Part shown: positions 54,925 to 64,000 of the stretch, piece after piece | How the letters are laid out: each line of letters opens with the position of its first letter | Numbering within the stretch: the first letter of the stretch is position 1 | Source: Sciurus carolinensis | Lineage: Eukaryota; Chordata; Mammalia; Rodentia; Sciuridae | Reading direction: 5' to 3' | Length of the DNA stretch: 64,000 bases | Assembly: GCF_902686445.1 (NCBI RefSeq) | Contig: NC_062232.1 | Span: 76,463,440-76,527,439, forward strand | The notes under the pieces: model-generated | Databases searched by the model: none | Told to the model about the DNA's origin: nothing | What the model saw: only the letters and a program-made list of their open reading frames with translations | Program-made: the position numbers and the translations under genes

Positions 54925-55255
54925 AATTAAGCAAATATTTATTGAATGTTTACTAAAAGCCAGGTCCTGTCATAGGAGCTAGGGATAAACGAGTGAATCG
55001 GACAAACAAGGTTCATGAGCTTACATCTCTGTTGAGAGTAAATGATAAGTAAACAAATGAAAAATAATATTTGAGCATGATATTTGATATAAAGGCAAAA
55101 TTGGATGATGTGACAAGGGGACAGTGATGATTTTAGGTGGTTAATTAAGGAAGCATCTGTATGGAGGTAAAATATGAACAGAGGCCTGTGTGAAACAAGG
55201 AGAAAAGTCACTACATCAAGGAAAATAGAATTCTGTCAGAGGAATCAGAAACCTA
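54925..55255 (+). repeat. Ancient mammalian repeat, family unresolved (copy 4)
   Basis: CAAATATTTATTGAATGTTT, AAGCCAGGTCCTGTCATAGG, AGCTAGGGATAAACGAGTGA, GGTTCATGAGCTTACATCTC and CAGAGGCCTGTGTG are the 5' words of the same repeat as at 41612 and 17440. Confidence 0.5.
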
Positions 55256-55259
55256 AGTC

Positions 55260-55425
55260 AACCTGAATATTGATGTCTGGAGGTTGGCAAAGGGACAAGA
55301 GGATGGATAAAGGGAGGTTGGATTTGATCAGTGTATGTTTTATACTCTATGCATATATCAAAATATCAAGCTGAATCCAATTAATATGTATAATTAATAT
55401 GTGTTAATTAAAAAAGTAAAAAAGC
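55260..55425 (+). mobile_element. Old L1M 3' UTR fragment
   Basis: TCAGTGTATGTTTTATACTC, TATGCATATATCAAAATATC and TTAATATGTGTTAATTAAAA follow the L1M 3' end layout (TATCAAAATATCACA ... TGTGTCAATTAAAA). Confidence 0.65.
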
Positions 55426-55629
55426 ATAAGAGCAGAAGAAACTTAGAATTTTTGAGGGAAAAAATCCCCAGTTTGCCTCAGAGATTTAATTCTTAGTTTT
55501 CATTTGTGTTTGCCATACTAGGAAATGATGACTTATGTCTTTTGATATTAAAACGTTTTATGCCTGGCATGGTGCCTAATTGGATAGTAAAACCTTATCC
55601 AATATTTCCAGAATTCTTTTGATGGGGCA

Positions 55630-55925
55630 TATTAGACAAACACTATGTCCTCAGGCAATGTGTTAAGTACTTAAGGATTTTTACCTTGGTTAATACATCC
55701 AATTCTTGCAACATAAACCTGAGATCTAGGTACTTAAAAAGACCCAGGTATTCTAAGTGTTAAAGATGTAAACATCATTTTTATGAGGAAAACTTAGGCC
55801 ATAAAAGCCAAGTTACTCACCTATGTTCATATAGCCATTAAGAAGTAGGGTTAAATGTTAAAATCCACCTAGACTACCTTCAAAGTGCCCATTCCTTCTT
55901 TTAAGTCTAGTACCCTCTTTTAATG
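55630..55925 (+). mobile_element. MIR SINE
   Basis: Plus-orientation MIR: CACTATGTCCTCAGGCAATG, GTTAAGTACTTAAGGATTTT, TAATACATCCAATTCTTGCA, CATTTTTATGAGGAAAACTT, ATAGCCATTAAGAAGTAGGG and AAGTCTAGTACCCTC. There is a small insertion near 55740-55770. Confidence 0.75.
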
Positions 55926-56394
55926 TATTGGAATAAGGCCTCTTTCAAAGTGTACTGATTACCTCAGCTATGATTGGTGATCAGGTTGTTAAAAAAGAGT
56001 TTTTTGTTTAGCAATGTGCTATATTGTTAGAAATAGCAATGTTTTGTACATACTTGAAGGAAGTTTCCATACCTAGGTTTCCATATTTTGTACTGAGGTA
56101 TCCTTGAACCTGACAATTTTCAGCTACAAATTAAACTATATTTACTTCACTTAAAATTAAAATTGGTATCTCTAGAAACTGCCATGCATTGAATTTGAAA
56201 TCCATGAATCAATAAAAACTGCTTTCATCCTACACAGCAAAAAATTTATTTTTACAATTGTCAAAAGAATGAAAGAGAGAGAGGAAGAGAGAGATTGAAA
56301 GCAAGGAAGAATATAAAGTTGATTTTTTAGTATATATACAGGTATTAGAAAAATGGGGTAAGCCTGGTCATGAAAGATTAAAGTATATTATTTT
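55926..56394. other. Single-copy DNA with a GA-rich patch
   Basis: A GAGAGAG/GGAAGA patch lies at 56270-56310. Nothing else is recognised. Confidence 0.35.
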
Positions 56395-56830
56395 TAAAAA
56401 TATAGCTTTATTTTAGACCTAAATTACATGTTATGCAATTCACTAATTATATAATTCAGTGAGTTTTGGTTTGTTCACAGAGTTGTGCAATCATCATTGT
56501 AATCAATTTTAGAATATCTTCACTACCCCCAAAAGAAATTCTATAAACATGGATAGTCATTCCACAGTTTTCTTCCTCCCACCCACATATCCTGGACCCC
56601 ACTATAACCTTGCCCAAGGTAATCACTTATATCTACTTTTTTCTGTATATATTTGCTTAGAAAAATTTAAATATTCCTCTTAACTATAATTGTATCTCCT
56701 CTGACCAGTGTCTCCCCATTCCCATTTTCCCCTCTAATGATCCAAGTTTCAAGTCTCTGGTAGCCACCATTCTACTCTGTAATTCTATGAGATCAACTTT
56801 TTTAGATCCTAGATGATCTTATATTTTTGT
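56395..56830 (-). mobile_element. Old L1M 3' UTR fragment
   Basis: Reversed L1M 3' UTR words: CAATTCACTAATTATATAAT, TTCACAGAGTTGTGCAATCA, CCCCCAAAAGAAATTCTATA, TCTGGTAGCCACCATTCTAC and TCTGTAATTCTATGAGATC. Confidence 0.7.
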
Positions 56831-56859
56831 ATTTTTACAGACTGCATTTTGAGTCATTG

Positions 56860-56995
56860 CACAAAAACGGGATATAATTTTTGTTGTATGAATGCTATAA
56901 ATCTACATTGTGTACAACCATAGAAATGAAAAGTTGTACCCCATTTGTGTACAGTGAATCAAAATGCGGTTTAGATGATCTCATTTTTAATGACA
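56860..56995 (+). mobile_element. L1 3' UTR remnant
   Basis: TACATTGTGTACAACCATAG, AAATGAAAAGTTGTACCCCA and TTTGTGTACAGTGAATCAAA correspond to the 3' UTR of the L1 at 47353-48393 (TTGTACAACCAGAAGAATGA, GAAGTTATACTCCACTTATG). The frame at 56881-57063 is inside it. Confidence 0.6.
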
Positions 56996-57111
56996 TTATA
57001 TCTATAAGTAATTCTGAGTGTGATTCTTTCAAACTCTGGGTTAACATGCTTTCAACAAAATAGAATTAAAAAAAAATTCACAGTGTGTTTTTTCAGTTGT
57101 AAAACCTAACT

Positions 57112-57863
57112 TAGGCAGTTGAGGAGCGAACTGGGGGGTGAGCCAGGCCACCTACATCTCGGAGGTAGGCAGCGGACAGATAACCCACCCAGCCAGCAGA
57201 CCAAGGACAGACATAATAACTGAGCCACCCCGCCTGACCCCTGCACCTAGGGCGGTGCCATCACTGGTTGTTCGCAGTCGCAGAGCCAGCTGGCAGCTGA
57301 GTCAGGCCACCTACATCGCATAGGTAAGCCGCCGGCAGATAACGTGCCTAGCCAGCGGGCCAAGGACAGATGTCATAACTGAGCGGCCCCGCCTAACCCC
57401 TGCAACTATGTTGGTGCCATCACTGGTTGGTTGTAGTCGCGGAGCGAGCTGACTGGTGATTCAGGCCACTAGCATCTCGGAGATAGCAGGTGGGCACCCA
57501 ACCCACCTGCCTTGCAGAGCTGGGCAGTGGGTAGCCAACCCACCTAATCACCAGGCCAAATACAGACACCACCACTGAACAACACCGCCCAACCACCACG
57601 CCGAGGTTTGTTGCCATCACGGAGTTAGCCAGAGGCTTCTTTATAGACTGGTGCACGCATTTTGAATTACTCCTGAAGGTGTGGCCATCATCGTTGGAAG
57701 GGCAGTTCCCTTCCTGAGACACCTACAGGAGGCTAGAGGACCTTTGACAAGACCCAGGAGCCAAGAAGAGGAGGTATTGAGAGACTCAGGACCAACTCAG
57801 AGCCACCAGGGAATATACCCCACCTGAAAGCCACCACCCCAAGAAGGCCAGCTTCCTAGTGGA
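57112..57863 (+). promoter_or_regulatory. L1-B 5' UTR with 159-bp tandem units (type B)
   Basis: A GC- and CpG-rich block in AT-rich DNA. AGGCCA...CATC recurs at 57145, 57304 and 57463 (period 159). GTGCCATCACTGGTTG recurs at 57255 and 57414, and a degraded GTTGCCATCACGGAG is at 57610. The third unit has an extra ~38 bp with a CCAACCCACCT duplication at 57499-57543. The block has nothing in common with the L1-A promoter units and I see no YY1-type site in it. At 57864 (GCACTGCATTATCAAGTTCC) it joins the leader shared with L1-A. The frames at 57138-57323 and 57420-57722 read through these units. Confidence 0.85.
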
Positions 57864-58011
57864 GCACTGCATTATCAAGTTCCTCCAAGACTTCAGGCTA
57901 CTGAAGGCTAAGAGGTGAGTTACTGGAAATCTATAGAGAAGATATTAGTCAATAGAGGAAATATGCAATACCCCAGAGTTTCACTACTAGAGGGGTAGAT
58001 ACCTGAGCAAT
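57864..58011 (+). other. L1-B leader shared with L1-A
   Basis: GCACTGCATTATCAAGTTCC, CAAGACTTCAGGCTACTGAA and TCAATAGAGGAAATATGCAA have counterparts in L1-A at 37733-37598 (reverse). This is the point below which the two elements are homologous. Confidence 0.85.
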
Positions 58012-59069
58012 ATGAGAAAACAAGGGAAGAAAATGTCCCAAACAAACCTAGATGGTATAGCAATGGCAGAAGAAATGTCAGAAAGGGAGTTCAGGATGTA
58101 CATAATCAAAATCATCAGGGAAGCAAAGGAGGAGATGAAAGGGCAAATGCAGGCATTGAATGATCGCACCAATCAATAGTTAGAAGAGCAAATACAGGAA
58201 ACAAAAGATCATTTCAATAAAGAGTTAGAGATATTGAAAAAAAAAAAGAGAAATCCTTGAAATGAAGGAAACAATAAACCAAATTAAGAACTCCATAGAA
58301 AGCATAACCAATAGGATAGAACACCTGGAAGACAGAACCTCAGATATCGAAAACAAAATATTTAATCTTGAAAACAAAGTTGACAAACAGAGAAGACAGT
58401 AAGAAAATGTGAACAGAATATACAAGAACTATGGGATATCATGAAAGGCCAAATTTCAGAATTATCAGAATTGAGGAAGGCACAGAGACATAAACCAAAG
58501 GAATGAACAATCTATGCAATGAAATAATATCAGAAAATTTCCCAAATCTGAAGAATGAAATAGAAAATCAAGTACAAGAGACTTATAGTACTCCAAATAC
58601 ACAAAATTACAGTAGACCCACACCAAGGCACATTATAATGAAAATACCTAACAAACAAAATAAAGACAGAATGTTAAAGGCTGCGAGAGAAAAGAATCAA
58701 ATTACATCTAGGGGGAAACCAAAACGGATACCAGCAGATTTTTCAATCCAGACCCTAAAAGCTAGAAGGACCTGGAACAACATTTTTCAAGCTCTGAAAG
58801 AAAATGGATGCCAACCAAGAATCTTATACCCAGAAAAACTTACCTTCAGATTTGATGATGAAATAAAATCCTTCCATAATAAAAAAAAGCTAAAAGAATT
58901 TACAAAAAGAAAGCCAGCATTACAGAACATTCTCAGCAAAATATTCCATGAGGAAGAGATGAAAAACAACGAAGTAAATCAGCAAAGGGAGGAACTATCT
59001 AAAAGGAACAGTCAAATAAAGGAGAAAACAAGAAGAGTCAAAAAAAAGAAAAAAGAAAAAAACATATGA
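58012..59069 (+). pseudogene. L1-B ORF1 (RNA-binding protein), broken
   Basis: The start ATG at 58012 matches the inferred start of L1-A ORF1 (MRKQGKKMSQTNL...). A TAG at 58177-58179 stops the frame at codon 56, where L1-A has CAG. A run of A near 58238-58248 then shifts the frame. The coiled-coil part (58180-58440) is unreadable in one frame. The RRM-like and C-terminal domains survive as a 188-aa frame at 58503-59069 (RPTPRHIIMKIP, REKNQITSRGKPKRIPADFS, LKARRTWNNIFQALKENGCQ, FHEEEMKNNEVNQQREE), ending in a lysine-rich tail. Its TGA overlaps the ORF2 ATG by four bases (ATGA at 59066-59069). Confidence 0.93.
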
Positions 59070-62000
59070 GCCAAATGACTGGGAATACAAATCATATCTC
59101 ATTAATAACCCTGAATGTTAATGGCCTGAACTCATCAATCAAAAGACATAGACTGGCAGATTGGATTAAAAAGAAAGACCCAACAATTTGTTGCCTGCAA
59201 GAGACTCAACTCATAGAAACAGATACCCATAGAATAAAGGTGAAAGGATGGGGAAAACATACCATGCACATGGACACAGCAAAAAAGCCAAGTATCCATC
59301 CTCATATCACATAATGTGGACTTCAAGCCAAAGTTAGTTAGAAGGGATAAAGAAGGACATTTCATACTGCTTAAGGGAAGCATAAATCAGCAAGACATAC
59401 AATCATAAATATCTATGCCCCAAACAGTGGCTTATCCATATATGTCAAACAAATCCTTCTCAATTCCAGAAATCAAATAAACCACAACACAATAATACTA
59501 GGTGATTTTAACACACCTCTCTCACCACTGGACAGATCCTCCAAACAAAAATTGAGCAAAGAAACCATAGAACTCAAAAACACAATCAATAATTTAGACT
59601 TAACGGATATTTATAGAATATACCATCCAACAAAGAGCAAATACACTTTCTTCTCAGCAGCACGTGGATCCTTCTCTAAAATAGACCATATATTATGCCA
59701 CAAAGCTACTGATAGCAAATACAAGAAAATTGAGATACTACCTTGTATTCTGTCAGATCATAATGGATTGAAATTAGAAATAAATGACAGAGTAAAATAC
59801 AGAAACTACTCTAACACCTGGAGATTAAATAACATGCTATTGTATGATGAATGGATAACAGAAGATATCAGGAAGGAAATTTAAAAATTCTTAGAGGTAA
59901 ATGAGAACAAAGAAACAATATATCAAAATCTCTGGGACACTATGAAAGCAGTTCTTAGAGGAAAATTTATTTCATGCAGCACATTCAATAAAAGAAGAAA
60001 AAATCAACACATAAACGACCTGACACTATGGCTCAAAGCCCTAGAAAAAGAAGAACAGACCAACACCAAAAGTAGTAGAAGACAGGAAATAGTTAAAATC
60101 AGAGCTGAAATCAACGAAATTGAAATAAAAGAAACAATAGAAAAAAATGAAAATATAGTTGGTTCTTTGAAAAAATAAAATTGATGAACCCTTAACCACA
60201 CTAACAAAGAGAAGGAGAGAGAAAACCCAAATTACTAAAATACAGAATGAACAAGGAAATATCACAACAGACATGAATGAAATACAAAACATAATTAGAA
60301 GCTATTTTAAAAATCTGTACTCCAAAAAAATAGAAAATCTCAAAGACATCAACAGCTTTCTAGAGACATATGAATTACCTAAACTGAACGAGGAGGACAT
60401 AAAAAATTTAAATAGATCAATTTCAAGTAATGATATAGAAGAAGTCATCAAAAGGCTACCAACAAAGAAAAGTCTGGGACCCATGGGTTCTCAGCAGAGT
60501 TCTACAAAACCTTTAAAAAAGAGCTCATTCCAATACTTCTCAAAGTATTCCATGAAATAGAAGAGGAGATAACCCTCCCAAACTCATTCTATGAAGCCAA
60601 TATCACCATGATACCTAAACCAGACAGAGAAACATCGAGGAAAGAAAATTTCAGACCAATATCCTTAATGAACCTCGACCCAAAAATTCTCAACAAAATT
60701 TTAGCAAATCGCATACAAAAATATATTAAAAAGATAGTGCACCACGATCAAGTGGATTTTACCACAGGGATGCAAGGTTGGTTCAACATCAGGAAATCAA
60801 TAAATGTAATTCACCAGATCAATAGACTTAAAGTCAAGAATCACATGATTATTTTGATAGATGAAGAAAAAGCATTCAATAAAATACAGCATTCCTTCAT
60901 GCTCAAAACACTGGAAAAAATAGGGATAGTGGGAATATTCCTTAACATTGTAAAGACCATCTATGCTAAGCCCATGGCCAATATCATTCTAAATGGTAAA
61001 AAACTGAAAGCATTCCCCCTAAAACCTGGAACAAGCCAGAGACGCCCTCTTTCACCACTTCTATTCAACATTGTCCTTGAAACTCTAGTCAGAGCAATAA
61101 GACAGACCAAAGAAATTAAAGGGATATGAATAGAAAAAGAAGAACACAAACTATCCCTATTTGCTGATGACATGATTATATATTTAGAGGAACCAGAAAA
61201 TTCCAGCAGAAAACTTTTAGAACTCATAAGTGAATTCAGTAAAGTAGCAAGACATAATATTAATGCTCATAAATCCAATGCATTTTTATACATAAGTGAT
61301 GAATCTTCAGAAAGAGAAGTTAGGAAAACTACCCCACTCACAATAGCTTCAAATAAAATAAAATGCTTGGGAATCAATCTAACAAAAGAGGTGAAAGACC
61401 TATACAATGAAAACTACAGAACACTAAAGAAAGAAATTAAAGAAAACCTTAGAAGATGGAAAGATCTCCCATGTTCTTGGATAGGCAGAATTAATACTGT
61501 GAAAATGGCCATACTACCAAAAGTGCTATACAGATTCAATGCAACTCCAATTAAAATCCCAATGATGTACCTTACAGAAATAGAGCAAGCAATCATGAAA
61601 TTCATCTGGAAGAATAAGAAACCCAGAATAGCTAAAGCAATCCTTAGCAGGAAGAATGAAACAGGGGGTATCGCAATACCAGAACTTCAACCATACTACA
61701 AAGCAATAGTAACAAAAACAGCATGGTATTGGCACCAAAATAGACAGGTAGATCAATTGTACAGAATAGAGGTCACAGACACAAACCCAAATAAATACAA
61801 TTTTCTAATACTAGACAAAGGTGCCAAATATATGCAATGGAGAAAAGATAGCCTCTTCAACAAATGGTGCTGGGAAAACTGGAAATCCATATGCAACAGA
61901 GTGAAACTAAACCCCTATCTCTCACCCTGCACAAAACTCAACTCACAATGGATCAAGGACCTTGAAATCAGACCAGAGACCCTGCATCTTATAGAAGAAA

Positions 62001-62731
62001 AAGTAGGTCCCAATCTTCAACTTGTTGTCTTAGGATCAGACTTCCTTAACAGGACTCCCATAGCACAAGAAATAAAAGCAAGAATCAATAACTGGGATAG
62101 ATTCAAACTAAATAGCTTTCTCTCAGCAAAGGAAAGTATCAGCAATGTGAAGAGAGAGCCTACAGAGTGGGAGATTATCTTTGCCACTCATACTTCAGAT
62201 AGAGAGCTAATTTCCAGAATCTATAAAGAACTCAAAAAACTCTACACCAAGAATACAAATAACCCAATCAACAAATGGGCTAAGGATATGAACAGACACT
62301 CCACAGAAGAAGATCTACAAGCAATCAACAAACATATGAAAAAATGTTCACCATCTTTAGTAATAAGAGAAATGCAAATCAAAACTACACTAAGATTCCA
62401 TCTCACCCCAATTAGAATGGCGATTATCAAGAATACAAGCAACAATAGGTGTTGGAGAGGATGTGGGGAAAAAGGTACACTCATGCATTTCTGGTGGGAC
62501 TGAAAATTAGTGCAGCCACTCTGGAAAGCAGTGTGGAGACTCCTTAGAAAACTTGGAATGGACCTACATTTTAACCAGCTATCCCACTCCTTGGCCTATA
62601 CCCAAAGGGCTTAAAATCAGCATACTACAGAGATACAGCCACATCAATGTTCATAGCTGCTCAATTCACAATAGCCGGACTATGGAACCAACCTAGATGC
62701 CCTTCAATTGATGAATGGATAAAGAAACTGT

Positions 62732-62768
<37 letters not shown>

Positions 62769-62906
62769 GAATATTACCCAGCTATAAAGAATGATAAAAT
62801 TATGGCATTTGCAGGCAAATGGATGAAATTGGAGAATATCATGTTAAGTGAGATAAGCCAATCTCAAATGTCCAAAAGACGAATGATTTCGCTGATAAGC
62901 GGATGA
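59066..62906 (+). pseudogene. L1-B ORF2 (endonuclease and reverse transcriptase), broken
   Basis: The start ATG (59066) lies in an ATGA overlap with the ORF1 stop. The N-terminus has the endonuclease motifs LNVNGLNSSIKRHRLADWI and CCLQET. In-frame stops occur at 59882-59884 (TAA), 61127-61129 (TGA at a probable former CGA) and 62501-62503 (TGA at a probable former TGC). Frameshifts lie in 59315-59551, 60180-60273, 60480-60608 and 62504-62715. RT motifs are visible: [20 protein letters not shown] (60635-60700), [13 protein letters not shown] (60851 on), PLSPLLFN, and [12 protein letters not shown] across 61159-61194 (canonical FADD, unlike L1-A). The C-terminal Cys-rich end is at 62345-62503. 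A (TA)n expansion sits at 62733-62762 within the last coding part. Confidence 0.93.
62733..62762. repeat. (TA)n expansion inside L1-B ORF2
   Basis: About 15 TA units replace the short GTATATATATAC seen at the same place in the second copy (63499-63511) and the ACATATATGCC of L1-A. A microsatellite grew from a short TA run already in the L1. Confidence 0.92.
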
Positions 62907-63132
62907 TGACACGTAATGGGGGTTGGGAGGGGGGCACGAATGTAGGAAGGAGGGACTGTATAGAGGGAAAAGAGAGGTGGGAGGGGTGGGGGGAAGGAAA
63001 AAATAATGGAATGAATCAAACATCATTACTCTATGTAAATGTATGAATATGCAAATTGTATGCTGTTACTCCATGTTCAAACAGAAACAACATGTATCCC
63101 ATTTGTTTACAATAAAAATAAATTAAAAAAAA
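62907..63132 (+). other. L1-B 3' UTR and A-rich tail
   Basis: A G-rich tract at 62919-62998 (runs of 3-6 G) is followed by GTATCCCATTTGTTTACAAT, an AATAAA at 63111-63116 and an A-rich tail. Confidence 0.88.
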
Positions 63133-63880
63133 GAGAAATGCAAATCAAAACTACCCTAAGATTCCATCTCACCTCAATTAGAATGGCGATTATCAAGAAC
63201 ACAAGCAACAATAGGTGTTGGGAAGGATGTGGGGAAAAGGTACACTCATACATTGCTGGTGGGGCTGAAAATTAGTGCAGTCACTCTGGAAAGCAGTGTG
63301 GAGATTCCTTAGAAAACTTGGAATGGAACCACCATTTGACCCAGCTATCCCACTCCTTGGCCTATACCCAAAGGACTTAAAATCAGCATACTACAGAGAT
63401 ACAGCCACAACAATGTTCATAGCTGCTCAATTCACAATAGGCAGATTGTGGAACCAATCTAGATGTCCTCCAATTGGTGAATGGATAAAGAAACCATGGT
63501 ATATATATACAATGGAATATTACTAAACCATAAAGAATGATAAAATCACGGCATTTGCAGGCAAATGGATGAAAGTGGAGAATATCATGGTAAGATAAGC
63601 CAATCTCAATAAACCAAAGGACGAATGATCTCACTGATAAGCTGTTGATGACACCTAATGGGGAGTGGAAAGGGGGACAAGAATGGAGGAAATAGGGACT
63701 GTATAGAGGGATAAGAAGAGTGGGAGGAGTGGGGGGGAAGAAAAACATAACAGAATGAATCAAAAACTATTACCCTGGGTAAATGTATCATTACACAAAT
63801 GGTATGCCTCTACTTCATGTACAAACAGAGAAACAAGATGTATCCCATTTGTTTACAATAAAAACGAATTAAAAATAAAA
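63133..63880 (+). mobile_element. Second, 5'-truncated L1 3' end joined to the L1-B tail
   Basis: It starts at GAGAAATGCAAATCAAAACT, equivalent to 62367 in L1-B, and repeats the rest of L1-B to the AATAAA (63857-63862) and A-rich tail. The offset is 766 bp and the two copies are similar but clearly not identical. The G-rich 3' UTR part differs in detail. Frames at 63039-63275 and 63275-63526 are remnants of ORF2 here. Confidence 0.9.
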
Positions 63881-64000
63881 AAAACCTAACCTAAAAACCT
63901 AACTACTTTAGACTGAATTAAATACATAAAAATGGCCAATAAATAAACTCATGAGATGATGTTCAATATTATTAGTCATTAGCAAGATAAAAACAAATAT
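63881..64000. other. Right flank of L1-B
   Basis: AAAACCTAACC (63881-63891) and AAAACCTAACT (63894-63904) match the left flank at 57101. After that comes unrecognised AT-rich DNA to the window end. Confidence 0.6.

Larger units (their letters stand above)
57101..63904 (+). mobile_element. Full-length LINE-1, plus strand (L1-B), with a second L1 3' end at its tail
   Basis: Complete L1: tandem-unit 5' UTR (57112-58011), ORF1 (58012-59069), ORF2 (59066-62906), 3' UTR and A-rich tail (to about 63132), then a second truncated L1 3' end (63133-63880). AAAACCTAACT lies just upstream (57101-57111) and again after the second copy (63894-63904, with a one-mismatch copy at 63881-63891). The target duplication therefore brackets both L1 parts. 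ORF1 and ORF2 are broken by several stops and frameshifts, so the element is dead. Confidence 0.93.

Noticed and set aside
57112..57610. CRISPR-like spaced repeats
   Set aside because: Units of 159 bp are similar along their whole length, not short repeats with unique spacers, and the genome is mammalian.
57138..57722. Small frames in the GC-rich block at 57.1-57.7 kb, and the idea of a CpG-island gene promoter
   Set aside because: The block repeats with a 159-bp period and leads straight into L1 ORF1, so it is an L1 5' UTR, not a host promoter.

Overview
This window looks like a gene-poor, AT-rich stretch of a rodent nuclear genome, most likely from the squirrel family (Sciuridae). The main evidence is a set of dispersed SINEs in which a 7SL/B1-like left half is joined to a tRNA-derived ID-like half ending in a GCTGGGG...CCCCAG box, next to shorter ID-only elements. 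Rodent-style MaLR LTRs and L1 elements with tandem-monomer 5' UTRs fit the same picture. I cannot name the genus. I found no protein-coding host gene, no exon with a recognisable domain, no rRNA or functional tRNA gene, no CRISPR array and no bacterial-type feature. The only long open frames belong to LINE-1.

Layout. 1-10 kb: single-copy DNA with an L2 3' end, an old L1M 3' end, four MaLR-type LTRs counting those to 9 kb, paired SINEs, a MIR and a MER5-like fragment. 10-20 kb: mostly single-copy DNA (10.7-14.2 kb is nearly repeat-free), several MIRs, and two long copies of an ancient repeat that I recognise by pattern but cannot name. 20-29 kb: fragments of one old minus-strand L1M in collinear order, broken by a MER5A, a MaLR LTR and a SINE. 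29.8-32.4 kb: single-copy DNA. 32.4-38.7 kb: a near full-length minus-strand L1 (called L1-A here). 38.7-44.6 kb: single-copy DNA with a complete 447-bp MaLR solo LTR flanked by a perfect 5-bp target duplication. 44.6-50.7 kb: a three-level nest, with an old L1M split by an ERVL provirus that is itself split by a younger L1 3' end. 50.7-57.1 kb: single-copy DNA with short repeat fragments. 57.1-63.9 kb: a full-length plus-strand L1 (L1-B) followed directly by a second truncated L1 3' end.

The two full-length L1s share their ORFs and the last ~130 bp of leader, but their upstream promoters are unrelated, and both promoters are built from tandem units. This is the promoter-swapping behaviour known from mouse L1 subfamilies. 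Both L1s are dead: each has several frameshifts or stops. I see no new biological system. The most useful leads are the two L1 promoter types, the nested ERVL with a reconstructable empty site, the unnamed ancient repeat, and a few single-copy intervals that may be conserved regulatory DNA.

All repeat-family calls come from reading the sequence against family features I know, not from a database search. Boundaries of old repeats are approximate to tens of bases.
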